Assembly: GCA_032622095.1 (NCBI GenBank)
Contig: CP136069.1
Location: 50,948,760-51,012,759, forward strand
Direction: 5' to 3'
From: Siphonodentalium dalli
Lineage: Eukaryota; Mollusca; Scaphopoda; Gadilida; Siphonodentaliidae
Length of the DNA: 64,000 nt
Shown here: in pieces, positions 23,116-33,625 of the stretch
Position numbering within the stretch: the stretch's first letter is position 1
How the letters are laid out: each line of letters opens with the position of its first letter
Notes under the pieces: model-generated
The model's input: only the letters and a program-made list of their open reading frames with translations
What the model was told of the DNA's origin: nothing
Databases searched by the model: none
Translations under genes and position numbers: made by a program

Positions 23116-23764
23116 TAGGAAGTCCCAACAGTCCGATATTGACTTCCAAAAGAGTAAGTTTAAATATTTTTTTTTAGTATTTGTCAGACTAGAAAAAACT
23201 CCAATTATCTCTCTATATAAACAGAGTCCATGTTTCCCATGTTAATAAAGAGTTATGATCTTTTTGTTTTCAAATTTTTTATACTGATAGACTGATGGTT
23301 ATAATTACCCCACCGTAAATAGAGATACTTTGATGTTAAATGAAAATATTTCATTCTCAAGGTCACTTTTGCGGAGACATTAAGCCCCATAAGCAAAATT
23401 ATTCCACATTACTTTTCAGCCCAAACCTCCATCAGGCACATCAAGGCGGATTTCCGAGTGGCAGTGATAGAAATACACTACGATCAAAATTATATATCAA
23501 ACGTAATATTGATCATAGTGTATTCATATCAACTTGTTGTATCCAATCAGCATGCTGACGCGAAATTAGGCTTTAAAAAGCTCGAAAAATGACGAAATAA
23601 CAAGATGATTATATTTTAATAATCTTGTCCTGCGAAAACTGAGCTTGAAAAGCCTTGGGATAAATAGTAAGAATCGCTTCCCAAAATAACCAATTCTGAA
23701 CTGGGTCTTAATTAAAAAGGAAAACTAGAATTTAATTGGATGTTTCCTTTACCAGATTAGAACT
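23116..23764. other. No recognised feature
   Basis: Unique sequence with an imperfect dyad around CACTACGATCAAAATTATA / TATTGATCATAGTGTATT (23476-23525), possibly a small foldback. No supported gene. Confidence 0.45.
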
Positions 23765-23880
23765 ATAGATGGGACTGTCCCAGTGGGTCTAAGTATACCC
23801 CCATGCATTTCAATTGAGCTACATTAAGGGTAGCCATTTTGACATATCTTTTTTGCGAAAAAAACAAAACACAAGGAATA

Positions 23881-24255
23881 TTAAAGACATATTATGTATT
23901 TGTTTGGATGCGTGAAACTGATAAGTTAGTATGCAGGCGCTATGCCAACTGAAGGAATATAACATTCTACTAACATCGCCGAAAATTTGAAGCAAATCGT
24001 CCGTACCACTCCATAGAAAACATCGTCAGAACTATGCTCAATTGTAAATATTTACTACTCGATTCGGGATGCAACTATTGGCGATAAACTGACGAAAACG
24101 ATTTCGCCATCAAGAGTCATTGCATTTAATTAATATATAAGAATGACGGTGTCTGCTGTGAATTTTGATTCAATATTTATAAAAATACTAATTTGAACAA
24201 GAATATTCTCCATTTCTGTTTGATTACCATACCGGAGTGTTTCACATCACTTTAA
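23881..24255. mobile_element. K-family element with TTAA ends
   Basis: TTAAAGACATATTATG to CACATCACTTTAA. Copies at 52313 and 55055 are the same length class. No extended inverted ends. A frame reading KTSSEL..SIVNIYYSIRDA is partly kept between copies 1 and 3, but stops in copy 2 argue against function. Confidence 0.75.
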
Positions 24256-24372
24256 CTCCTTACAAAATTATGCATGTTACGAAAAAGGGGGATAACTCCT
24301 ACTAAAAAGTGGGACTGACCTCATAATTACAGGTGCACAGTTTCCCCATAGTATACAATATCTGTGCTAAGT

Positions 24373-24602
24373 TTAACCCTTTGAGTGCCCGGTCGATTTT
24401 TGTATCAACCCATATACCCTGTGCCAATGCATTCTCTTATATATGCGAGTCGACCAAAGGTCGCCTCGCATATATAGGAGAATGCATTGGTCTAACAATT
24501 TTTTTTTTACAATTTTTTACAATTTTATTCTTATATTCTTAAACAGACTTATTTTGTAGGTTTAGGGCCGATGAGATCGGCCCCTGGCACTCAAATGGTT
24601 AA
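24373..24602. mobile_element. G-type MITE carrying a hairpin cassette
   Basis: Ends TTAACCCTTTGAGTGCC and GGCACTCAAATGGTTAA are G-like, and ATTTTTGTATCAACCCATAT continues as in MITE-G, then ACCCTGTGCCAATGC starts an A-type hairpin (24425-24490). The second hairpin and right G arm are missing; GGCCGATGAGATCGGCC forms a short stem near the right end. Confidence 0.8.
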
Positions 24603-24794
24603 AACAAATTGACTGGACATAATTGTGTCCACAGATGAACAGATAAGACAAGCTGATTCCAAAATACCCACAACAACTTCGTTACAGAGGGCGGTAAAAT
24701 TAATACCCAGTACAGAAGTCTAGGTTCCGAGTCAGAAGCAATATGGACCAGGAATAGATGTGAGTTGATAGGGGATGGGATCAAAGCACATCAC

Positions 24795-24935
24795 AGTATT
24801 CTGGAGGGATCATAACAAAATCTAATCTCCAGAGGATGAATTGGTGACACTTGCGTGCTGTGCGGGGTAGCATCACTAAATTCACCCTCTGAGGAGCTCA
24901 TACTGAAAATGTCCAGCACAATATTTTGAGGCCCG
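24795..24935. mobile_element. MITE-D fragment
   Basis: Decayed CTCCAGAGGATGAATTGGTGA ... TTCACCCTCTGAGGAGC module with GTCCAGCACAATATTTTGAG as right end (GGTGCCGG subtype). Confidence 0.65.
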
Positions 24936-25670
24936 GTTCTTGTTCCCTGAATACTGTGGTGTTCTTCAACCTCAGAAAGAAACCAAATATGAATGAAAGA
25001 CAATAGACAAAAATAAATAAACAAATAAATATTTATTATGACTAGAGCTTAGTTTCCATGGTAACATAAGATTCAGTTTGAGGTTCATCTACAGACAGTG
25101 ACATATCTAGGATAATTTAAACTTTCGACTCAATCGACTCTTCCATTTAATTATGAAAATATGGATTGCTGGGGTCCAATCACAGCCTTGTTAATTAGCA
25201 AAAAAATTCCTAGAGGCTAAAAAATATGCCAAGTCCAGAAATTTTCATCCGCTAAAAGCCAAGAATCTACATAGTTGCATGCTTTACACGCATGTATAAC
25301 TTTAGTTTACAATTAGAACTCTGCCTCCTAATATGGCAGACCTTAGTTTTGTGGAAAACAAAAATATCGACAGGGCTGAACAGATTCTGAAATTTTCCTC
25401 GGTTAAAACATATCTGACAAAATTCACTCAATTTTGAGTTGAGAAAGCTCTGCAACTGTTATGATCTGTGAGGAACTTGTAAAAGAGAATATTTATATCA
25501 CTTAGTTCAGCATTATTGTTCAAGATATGGCATCATGTCGTGCTAAAAATTCACACAAGCTAATGGATATGTCTGTAAACATAATGAAATAATCCATAGA
25601 TATGTCACTGTAACAGATATAAGGTGAATTATACATATAGATCTATTAAGTGAGGCTGTATGTAGATCTA
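24936..25670. other. No recognised feature
   Basis: AT-rich unique sequence; frames on the minus strand (25267-25455, 25543-25767) show no domain. The last 25 bases hold the upstream copy of a duplicated flank described with the next element. Confidence 0.45.
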
Positions 25671-26148
25671 TTAACTCTTTCATGACTGGAGCTTCCCGAA
25701 ATTTTACAAAAACCATGTGCCAATACATTCTCTTATATATGAGAGTCTTCCATAGGTAGCCTCGCATATATGAAGAGAATACATTGGCCTAATAATATTT
25801 ACCTTGACATCCAGTGCAATCTCTATTCTCTAATATAAGCGAGGCTCCCTATGGGAGACTTGCATATATAAGAGTATGCATTCACACAGGTACATTAATG
25901 CCCTAAATAATTGACTCATTAACTACAGCAGAATTATGGGTAATTTTTCAGGATTTAGACGGAAATATGGCTTGTTGCGATTCATCGGAAAGCTATGTGA
26001 GAGCTTTCCGATGAATGGCAACAAGCCTTATTTCCGACTAAATCCTGAAAAATTACCCATAATTCTGCTGTGGTTTAGGAGTCGATTATTTAGGGCATTA
26101 CTGTACTTTATTGCTTCACAAGCACAGCTCCCGTCATGAAAGGGTTAA
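25671..26148. mobile_element. MITE-B copy with nested MITE-C and duplicated flank
   Basis: TTAACTCTTTCATGACTGG to GTCATGAAAGGGTTAA, interrupted by a MITE-C at 25894-26103. TTAAGTGAGGCTGTATGTA occurs just upstream (25647-25665) and again from its right TTAA (26145), so host flank was copied across the element. Confidence 0.85.
25894..26103. mobile_element. MITE-C nested in MITE-B
   Basis: CATTAATGCCCTAAATAATT to GGGCATTACTG, TA both sides; GGGTAATTTTTCAGG arm variant. Confidence 0.87.
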
Positions 26149-26338
26149 GTGAGGCTGTATGTAAGATTCCAAAAGTAGTCTAGATTTCAGAATTTCTCTA
26201 ATATTTTTTTGGCATTTTTCATGAAATCAACTGATATATGGAAAGGCAAGGTGTAAGAGTATTATTTATAGTTGATGCGCTATTACTTGAAATTGAAAAT
26301 TTATAACAAATGGTGATGATATTAGAAATTGTACAGCT
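26023..26338. repeat. Segmental duplication, copy 1 (source)
   Basis: From inside the MITE-C right arm through the MITE-B right end (CCCGTCATGAAAGGGTTAA) and about 190 bp of otherwise unique flank (GTAGTCTAGATTTCAG ... GAAATTGTACAG) this matches 41757-42055. Here the segment sits in an intact nested context, so it is the likely source. Confidence 0.88.
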
Positions 26339-26648
26339 TTTTCCCTTTATATGTGTACTATTTTTAGGGTACACAATGGCCTCTTGTTACATGATAACTG
26401 TCCTGTGTATGAAATAAATTTATATGCACAATTGCACTTAAAAAGTTAAAATGTATCGCTAATTAACTTGCTCCCAATTTTTGCAGAAAGAAAAATCCTA
26501 CACAGAAGTCTGCCATTATCAATATCATTGAAATATATAGTTAAATTTCAGTAAATTAAGAAATTTCCGGCCATTCTTGTAATGCAAAACTACCAACTTA
26601 TCTCATTAAGGTTCATGTCTATATAAGTAGTTATAGCAGGAACATCTT
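26339..26648. other. No recognised feature
   Basis: Unique AT-rich sequence. Confidence 0.5.
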
Positions 26649-26799
26649 CAAGCCTTGAAATAGTGTGCCTGACATTTGCAGAATGAGGTCCCCAGAGGGT
26701 GAATTTAGTGATGCCAGTGCACTGTGCGGGATTGCATTACTAAATTCACCCTCTGGGGACCTCATTCTGCAAATGTCAGGCACACTATTTCAAGGCTTG
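26649..26799. mobile_element. MITE-D minimal copy with 8-bp duplication
   Basis: CAAGCCTTGAAATAGTGTG and its complement close a 151-bp near-perfect foldback. AACATCTT / GACATCTT flank it (7 of 8). Confidence 0.9.
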
Positions 26800-26943
26800 G
26801 ACATCTTGAAGAATGCACACTTTGTGTTTGTCTCTCTGTAACTTTTAACTATTGACATACAAAATTATTTCACAATAATTTCTAAAATTGGCTGGAAAGC
26901 TGATTTGAGACACAAGCAAGTCTCCAGACCTGAGTCAATTCCT

Positions 26944-27205
26944 GTAACCTTTCCATGGCCAGAGCTTCCTTAAATTTTGCAAAAACCCTGCGCCAATGCA
27001 TTCTCTTATATATGCGAGTCTCCCATAGAAGCCTCACATATATAAGAGAATACATTGGCATAACAATAGTTACCTTGACCTTGCAAGCCAGTGCATTCTA
27101 TTATATATGGGAGGCTCCCTATGGGGGACTTGCATATATAAGAGAATGCACTGGCACAGGATCTTTAATGATGCACCAGTGCAGCTCCCGCCATGAAAGG
27201 TTTAA
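26944..27205. mobile_element. MITE-B copy, reverse
   Basis: GTAACCTTTCCATGGCCAG to GCCATGAAAGGTTTAA; both hairpins present. Confidence 0.85.
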
Positions 27206-27269
27206 GTGAATATATTTGAGTCAATCCCAGTACTAAGACATAGCCAGGTCAAAGCCAATATTTGCTGTT

Positions 27270-27597
27270 TTAACCCTTTACCCAACAAACCGGCCAAATA
27301 AAGCTTCAACAGCCTAAATTATCTTGGGTCTGTCTCAATAAAACCATACAAATATTGATATCATTGGAACCGGCTCATTGACCACATTGTGATGGTTACA
27401 GTTATGCCCTGTGCCAATGCATTCTCTTATATATGCGAGTCGACCATAGGTCGCCTCGCATATATAAGAGAATGCATTGGCCTAAAAAAATGTGTTAAGC
27501 CAATGCATTCTCTTATATATGCGAGGCGACCTATGGTCGACTCGCATATATAAGAGAATGTATTGGCACAGGGCCCTTCTGTTGGGTAAAGGGTTAA
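27270..27597. mobile_element. MITE-A copy with minimal spacer
   Basis: TTAACCCTTTACCCAACA to TGTTGGGTAAAGGGTTAA. The spacer between hairpins is only CCTAAAAAAATGTGTTAAG. It mixes subtype markers (GCTTCAACAG with TCTTGGGTCTG), consistent with recombination between subtypes. Confidence 0.9.
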
Positions 27598-28201
27598 AGA
27601 AATGTGTATGACTTTTAACGTTATCCAATGATAAAATGCCACTTGACTGATTCTGACCAATCAATGGCATTCAATCTACAGCTATTCCTTTATGTTAATT
27701 TATCTGAGAGGAAGCATTCTAGCTAGTCCAAACTTCTTCAGATGTAAACCAGCTAGTAAAATCGGTTGGGATTATGTTATTATACGTCAAAGCCCTGTGT
27801 ATATTTCTTTCTATAGTAGACGTTACTCCCAGATTCAGCAGCGGGATTTTTTGTCAGTTTTAATCCATTTTGCCCTCTTATGGTCATAATGATGCATTAT
27901 AATCCAACTTTCATATAAATTTTTGCATAGAATATGCCACGATTCTATGCCACATAATTACAAGTAAAATCGGTTTGTTTACAATTAATTCACACTGTCA
28001 CTTTGCGAGGTCAAATGAGTTCATATTTATATAAACAATGTGAGATAGAAAATATATTGTTCACATTACATTACTACTTTCAGTTGTCAACTCTTGTGGA
28101 GTTCAGAACAAACATAATAATTTTTATGAAATAAACTGGTTTACTCACAATTGTGACATGTTATTACATTTATTTGGGGGATTTTATATGAGTGGGTGAT
28201 C

Positions 28202-28259
28202 AACGCTAAACCCCGATATTGAAAGATATATATATCTTTCTATATCGGGGTTTAGCGTT
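28202..28259. repeat. Perfect 58-bp hairpin followed by (AT)n
   Basis: AACGCTAAACCCCGATAT pairs with ATATCGGGGTTTAGCGTT; centre AAAGATATATATATCTTT. A run of about 20 AT bases follows. The related L-element at 21300 has no such hairpin here, so it arose or inserted within this copy. Confidence 0.85.
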
Positions 28260-28356
28260 TTTCATATATATATATATATATACAGGACTTCAATGTATAA
28301 TAACATTATCCCAACCGATTTCACAAGCTGGTTTACGTCACATGAAACTTGGACTA

Positions 28357-28540
28357 CAGTAATGCCCTAATTAATCAACTGCTTAACCACAGCAGAATTA
28401 TGGGTAACTTTTCAGGATTTAGTCGGAAATATGGCTTGTTGCCATTCATCGGAAAGCTCTCCCCATATTTCCGACTAAACCCTGAAAAGTTACCCATAAT
28501 TCTGCTATGGTTAAGCAGTCGATTAATTAGGGCATTACTG
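28357..28540. mobile_element. MITE-C, deleted at the loop
   Basis: CAGTAATGCCC to GGGCATTACTG, TA both sides. The left arm reaches GGAAAGCTCTCC, then jumps to CCATATTTCCGACTAAA, losing the right loop-proximal arm. Confidence 0.87.
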
Positions 28541-28641
28541 TACCTTCTAGCTAAAGAAATGTGTATGACATAATACTATCCAATGATAAAAGGCCACTTT
28601 ACTTATGTGGAAAATCTTCTGTTTGTTTTTGTTATTATAAT

Positions 28642-28661
28642 GGGGGGGGGGGGGGGGGGGG
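28642..28661 (+). repeat. G20 homopolymer
   Basis: Twenty consecutive G. It could form a G-quadruplex. Length may be affected by sequencing or assembly. Confidence 0.8.
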
Positions 28662-28746
28662 TGACAAAATGAACGAACTTGTGTGCATATGCAGGGAGCA
28701 AGATCCCAGGGCACGGAATTTGAGGGTAACTATTCATTCACCCTTT

Positions 28747-29030
28747 CTTCTCTAAACTAAATACTCATTGACGAGAAGTTATCCCTTAGGAAACTTTCAG
28801 GTAATAACAGTTCAGTGATTACATTAGTGACAGATTGCTGAACGTCTGAAGTGACGGTTTAGAGATTACATTAGTGACATAGGTTCCTGAACGTCTTCAG
28901 ACACGGTTAAGGAGATAACATTAGTGACCTAGGTTCCTGAACGTCTGAAGTCACAAGTGATATAGGTTCCTGAAGGTTTGAAGTCACACTTTAGAGATTA
29001 CATTAGGGACATAGGTTCCTGGCACTGTAT
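28747..29030. repeat. H-family scrap followed by a 40-50 bp minisatellite
   Basis: CTAAACTAAATACTCATTGACG is the H left end. From 28815 the unit GATTACATTAGTGACATAGG / TTCCTGAACGTCTGAAG repeats about 4.5 times with indels. The unit seems to derive from the H interior, as AGGAAACTTTCAGGTAATAA precedes it. Confidence 0.7.
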
Positions 29031-29038
29031 CAGAGGGT

Positions 29039-29125
29039 TAACCCGGTGCCTTTGGTTTCTCTTATATATGCGAGGATCACTTTTGGAGACTCGCATATAT
29101 AAGAAAATTCATTGGCACAGAGTTT
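29039..29125. repeat. Single hairpin remnant of a MITE
   Basis: TTAACCCGGTGCC, then TTCTCTTATATATGCGAGG ... ACTCGCATATATAAGAAAA and TTGGCACAGAGTTTT. One eroded hairpin with B-like outer sequence remains. Confidence 0.65.
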
Positions 29126-29907
29126 TTGAAAAATTAAAGGAAGTGTAAAAAATAATTCAAATTCACAAGAACGGTAAAAACAAATGATCATTAGATAATT
29201 ATTTGCTTTCTGATTAGGTTATTTCTTGTCAATTAAATTGGTGACAACTTGATTATTTCTCGAATGCCATTGCTCTGTAAGATGTGACTGGTGATAAGTG
29301 AAATATTCATCTAATTTCAATTCTAGGTGATCGGCTAGGTGAATGGAGAGCTCAAATTTCATGCCCTGGCTGAGAATGATTCAATGTCAAGCTAGGAACT
29401 AATTCAGAAGCTTGACGGCACAATGATGAGCGTTGACGACAGAAACACGATAGCATGATATGTTGTTTGACACTGAAAATCAACTATTACCATATGTTCT
29501 AAAGTTCCCATCACTTGAAATAGTGATAAAATTTGTGGGAGTGTTTATCATTTAGTTTCACAAAAAGCTTCACTGAAACGTCAAGAAATTGAAAGAAAAT
29601 TTAAGGTATATTCTGCAGTGCAAAGCACAGGCTCTTCAAATAGCCGACGATAATCTTATCAGATTTATGTCTCTAGAATTTGTATCCAGATTTTATTTCT
29701 AGGATGGAGGTTTCCCCCCCCTCCCCCAAGATGACTTTATAACATTTTCCAAATATGGAGAGCATTCTTGGTGTAAAATGTTTGTGAATCAAAGTATTTA
29801 AGTAGTTATAAAACCACAGGATGCGAACAAATAATCAGCAATAAATATCTTTGGCTGATAAATACTCCAAGATAATGTCTCATAGATTGCAATGAGTATA
29901 ATGAATA
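29126..29907. other. No recognised gene
   Basis: Unique sequence. GTATATTCTGCAG at 29608-29620 resembles a splice acceptor and the next 24 codons (AQALQIADDNLIRFMSLEF) read plausibly, but no GT donor follows and a stop comes soon after; I do not call it an exon. Confidence 0.4.
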
Positions 29908-30069
29908 TAGTGATGTCCTAATTAATCGACTCCTTAACTACAGCAGAATTATGTGTAACTTTTCATCGGAAAGCTCTCACCGTGAGCTTTCCGGTGAATG
30001 GCAACAAGCCATATTTCTGACTAAATCCTGAAAAGTTACCCATAATTCTGATGTGGTTGAGCATTACTG
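29908..30069. mobile_element. MITE-C, deleted copy
   Basis: TAGTGATGTCCTAATTAATC to GAGCATTACTG; parts of both arms are missing. Confidence 0.78.
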
Positions 30070-30194
30070 TAGGTTCATCTTGCAATAAGCTGCTACGTCA
30101 CATCTAATGAAATAGCGCCCAGTCTGAGACATGACCGATGGAATACATAAATGGAATATGGTTAGAATTCTAGAGACGTAAATCTGATTATCAT

Positions 30195-30429
30195 TTAACC
30201 CTTTCATGGCGGGGAGTTTCGCTGGTGCAGCATTAAAGAACCTGTGCCAGTAAATTCTCTTATATATGCGAGTCTCCCATAGGGAGCTTCGCATATATAA
30301 GTTAATGCACTGGCTTACAAGGTCAATGTAAATATTGTTAGGCCAATGTATTCTCTTGCATATATAAGAGAATGCATTGGTACAGGTTTTTCAAAAAATT
30401 TCAGGAAGCTCCAATCATGGAAAGGGTTA
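30195..30429. mobile_element. MITE-B copy, hairpin 2 shortened
   Basis: TTAACCCTTTCATGGCGG to CATGGAAAGGGTTAG. Hairpin 2 keeps CCAATGTATTCTCTTGCATA only; its apex is deleted. Confidence 0.84.
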
Positions 30430-30470
30430 GAGAGACTGTCCTAAGCCGTATTCAAACCTTAGTAGCTATG

Positions 30471-30550
30471 GCCAGTCTGAATGAACACAAGACTATTTAT
30501 TGAACAGCAAACAGGCAGATGTTCAATAATCTGTGTTCCTTCAGACTGGC
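30471..30550. repeat. Small imperfect hairpin
   Basis: GCCAGTCTGAATGAACACA pairs with TGTGTTCCTTCAGACTGGC; inner TATTGAACA / TGTTCAATA also pair. No target duplication seen. Confidence 0.6.
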
Positions 30551-30736
30551 TCAGAACCATTTGAGTCAGATAATTGTGAGGGCAGATATTTGGAAATCAC
30601 AAGGAGCATCCTGAAAGTATATAATGTATAAAATGTACACGGCTGATTCGTTATCAGATGATGTATACATATAGTTAGAAGATGGGTGCAAGACAGTCCC
30701 CATTTAGTGATTGGATAAAATTATGACAAATATTTC

Positions 30737-30982
30737 TTAACCCTTTCATGATGGAAGCTGAACTGATGCAGCATTAAAGATCCTGTGCAAGTGCATTCTT
30801 TTATATATGCGAGTCTCACATATATAAAAGAATGCACTGGCGTACACGGTCAAGATAAATATTGTTAGACCAATGTATTCTCTTATATATGCGAGGCACC
30901 CTATGGGAGACTCGCATACATACAAGAAATTGGTGCAGGGTGTTCGCAAAATTTCATGAAACTCCAGTCATGGAAGGGTTAA
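30737..30982. mobile_element. MITE-B copy
   Basis: TTAACCCTTTCATGATGGA to TCATGGAAGGGTTAA. Hairpin 1 has lost its apex (GCGAGTCTCACATATATAAA). Confidence 0.86.
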
Positions 30983-31690
30983 AATAAGACATCATATTCT
31001 GTGAAATCTATGGAACTGTAAAGAAGGAAAGGTTTTCTGTTGTATGATTGAACGCATATAAATGTGTTAACAAAGAAGTCACAATCACCTTTCAGCTTCA
31101 GAAATACTTAACAAGCAGCTAATATTTAAAAGTGAAATCGAATGAACAGTAACTAAATCCGTAACAATGTATCCGTAATAATGGGTAGAAATGAATCAAT
31201 TATGGGAAAAAATGAATCCATGAAAACCATAAGTCAACGAAATGAATTGTAAACAGGCTAGGCCACAGGTAAAAATATCCTCGTTTCCCCTGACCGTAAA
31301 CTGCATGTAACTGACAAAGTGAGTAGATAGATAGGTAATGTTTTTGACTTGTAAAATAGTGATGAACCAGTATGGGAAAACCAACATCTGCTGACTGTTC
31401 AATATTTGAAAACTTGAGCTATTCGTCCAGAGATCATAAATATGTACATCTGTTAATCATGAATGGAAATGGAAAAAAAAATATTCTCTGATAAGCCAGT
31501 AAAACTTTTTCGTAGGGATGTTTCTGTGGGTTCATAAGATCATGCAAAGGCAATTCCCATTTCTCAGGCAAAAACTGAAAAGGATGCATGTGCATCCCTG
31601 TTAATTAGCAGAGATTTCCCTAGACCAGAAATTGTTCTTCCAGAGGCTAAAAAGCCTAGGATCCACATAGTTGCATGCTCTACACATATA
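30983..31690. other. No recognised feature
   Basis: Unique AT-rich sequence; no coding frame with domain character. Confidence 0.5.
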
Positions 31691-31888
31691 CAGTAATGCT
31701 CTAATTAATCGACTTCTTAACCACAGCAGAATTATGGGTAACTTTTCAGGATTTAGTCGGAAATATGGCTTGTTGCCATTCACGAGAGCTTTCCGATGAA
31801 TAGCAACAAGCCATATTTCCGACTAAATCCTGAAAAGTTACCCATAATTCTGCTGTGGTTAAGAAGTCGATTAATTAGAGCATTACTG
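31691..31888. mobile_element. MITE-C, short loop deletion
   Basis: CAGTAATGCTCTAATTAATC to GAGCATTACTG with TA both sides; the left arm ends at GCCATTCAC and GAGAGCTTTCCGATG follows. Confidence 0.87.
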
Positions 31889-32702
31889 TAGCTTTAGTTT
31901 ACAATTAGAACTTGGTCCATTATCATGCCACTCATGGCAAAATTTGGTTCTGTCTGGTTTAAAATTGCTGATTATCCAAGATAATCCTTGTTATCTCAGT
32001 AGTCCTTGTAAGTTGTTATCAGTAGAATTTATGCTGTCTGCAGACTTCCACTGTGCAACATTAAGACAATGTCTCCAGCAATTTTACACAAAACATCGGC
32101 AAGCTCTGAAATTTGAAATATTTCTTTTTGCCTTTACTCAGCCGATGCTTATTAACAGGGCTGCATGCATGGCTTTTAATTAATTTTTTTTTATTTTGGG
32201 GCACACGCCAATGAAGCATCCCCACTCTAACAACTACATGTTCGAACATAGTTACTAATTACAGTAAATAAATTGGAAAACAGGTTTTTGTTTGTGTAAA
32301 AAGCATACCACAATTATTCCATACCGATTAAAAATATTTCCCCAACAGATTGAATGTGAATAACTTAAGCAGGCATTTATATTCCTCCAAATTCAAGTTA
32401 ACTGCTGCGCCAAAAAAAATGCTTCTACAGCATTGCTTTAGAAATGTATGAAATTCTATATTCGCTGCTACAGCTTTTTATATAACATTGCCTTTTGCTG
32501 TAGCCAATATCGAAGGCTGTATCCTGGAAATGATCATTTAAAGTTTTTTGGTCTAAATTTGACATTATATACTCCTACAAGGCCAAACCTGATGTACCCA
32601 ACTCACACTAATCTAAAGACCTGAGAAACATGAATTTGACTTTGCGTGGACTAAAAGGTTAGGGGAAACGAAGCATATTTTTATAATGGCCTCAGGCATG
32701 AA
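31889..32702. other. Unique sequence downstream of the coding exon
   Basis: Contains no transposon ends that I recognise. It could include far 3' untranslated sequence of the minus-strand gene ending at 33023, but I see no decisive polyadenylation signal. Confidence 0.4.
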
Positions 32703-33022
32703 TCCATCCTAACAGCTTTGCTGTCAACTGCGAAACATGCAGTCGATTCTCCCGGCGTTAAACAACATTTCCTCCAAGAAAGATGCAAGCACTGATCCCA
32801 TGAGAATATTCGGAATAATCCAAACGGTGTTCTTCCTCCGAACCATATCCTTGGAAGAATTCCAACTCACGTCGCGTAAGAACATCTCCAGAACTATGAC
32901 CATGAAATATGGAAATGCAGGATTTCGCTGGTATGGTAAATCCTTGGTATAGTGATATTCAGCTTTTTGAGTAATGAAAGCACATAATAATTGATACAAA
33001 ACTAAATCTCCAGAGGCCGACG
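32703..33022 (-). other. Probable 3' untranslated region
   Basis: Sequence just past the stop codon at 33023 has higher GC than its surroundings and no repeats, as expected for transcribed single-copy DNA. Long open frames on both strands (32724-33041 minus, 32737-32952 plus) overlap it; neither shows a domain and the minus one starts inside the exon in another frame, so I do not call them genes. Confidence 0.4.
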
Positions 33023-33398
33023 CTACATAACCGAACAGCACTTATTCGTCTTTTTCTTCTTATGTTTTGGGTCATCGCTATTCTGAGTTTGAGTCCCGCC
33101 CTTTTTCTGTGGGGACTGGTTCGCGGGAAGATCAATTTTCACATTCTCGGGAGAAGCAGGGGCCTCCACTTTGCCATTTTCTCGTAATTTTTGTGTCGCA
33201 TATGTGGGTGTGGCTGAATCCGCTGAGAATGACTCATCGACGGTACAGTTCTCGCCACTAGTCGGGCTACCCGATTCACCATCATTTTGAGTCCGCAAAT
33301 AAAACTTGTCACGAATAATCACAGATCGCTGCAGTAGTTCTTCAGCTTCCTTGCTGAGGTCTCCTCCGGGTACAAAGGGGTTGTCCCTGCTCTCAATA
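33023..33398 (-). CDS. Terminal exon, paralemmin-like C-terminus with lipidation motif (partial gene)
   Basis: A minus-strand frame opens after a good splice acceptor (CTTCTGTCTTTTGCAG, intron side ending at 33399) and runs 124 codons to TAG at 33023. Near its start it reads RDNPFVPGGDLSKEAEELLQ, then IIRDKFYL. The middle is rich in Ser, Pro, Asn and Thr, hence probably disordered. The end is KKKKTNKCCSVM: a basic stretch, a cysteine pair and a CaaX-type box (CSVM), which is the pattern of prenylated and palmitoylated membrane-anchored proteins. Paralemmins have such a tail, and the SKEAEELL / IIRDK block recalls the AKAP2/paralemmin family; I identify this from memory, without alignment. Exon phase: the last base of a codon comes first. 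Upstream exons would lie at higher coordinates, and none was recognised. Confidence 0.62.
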
Positions 33399-33625
33399 CT
33401 GCAAAAGACAGAAGAAGTACGTTAATATTATGTGACATCTACCATTCATATCTCTGGCCTTTTATAGTGATGAACCCATATGGAGAAAACAGGCCTGCAA
33501 ATTTGAGGCGAACAACTGTTCGGTTCGCCTGGAGGTTACCTAAAATGAAAATGCCGGAAAGAAAAAAAGGTTGCGCCGACAAAAATAGGTTGATAGAAGT
33601 TTTGTGAAGGTCTCGCTATCACTCG

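Larger units (their letters stand above)
23765..24715 (+). mobile_element. Satellite-bearing element P with two nested insertions
   Basis: Left end GGGACTGTCCCAGTGGG and TATACCCCC match the element at 49086. After a nested K element, AAAGGGGGATAACTCC and CAGGTGCACAG satellite phrases follow, then a nested G/hairpin MITE, then the end module with CAATTGTGTCCACAG-like sequence and AACTTCGTTACAGAGGG. Such elements (internal tandem units, GGAC tails) resemble bivalve pearl or Helentron-like non-autonomous elements; this is inference. Confidence 0.65.
27726..28544. mobile_element. L-family element with 9-bp flanking repeat
   Basis: About 60-bp inverted ends (GTCCAAACTTCTTCAGATG, AAACCAGCTAG, ATCGGTTGGGATTATG). 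TTCTAGCTA stands at 27717-27725 and again at 28545-28553, beyond a nested MITE-C that sits at the very end of the element. The interior matches 21960-22320. Confidence 0.72.

Noticed and set aside
29608-29692. Exon-like stretch after CTGCAG acceptor
   Set aside because: Only 24 codons, no GT donor at the end, and a nearby stop; insufficient support.
32724-33041. 105-codon minus-strand frame as a gene
   Set aside because: It starts inside the coding exon at 33023-33398 in another frame, has no domain, and most likely lies in the 3' untranslated region.
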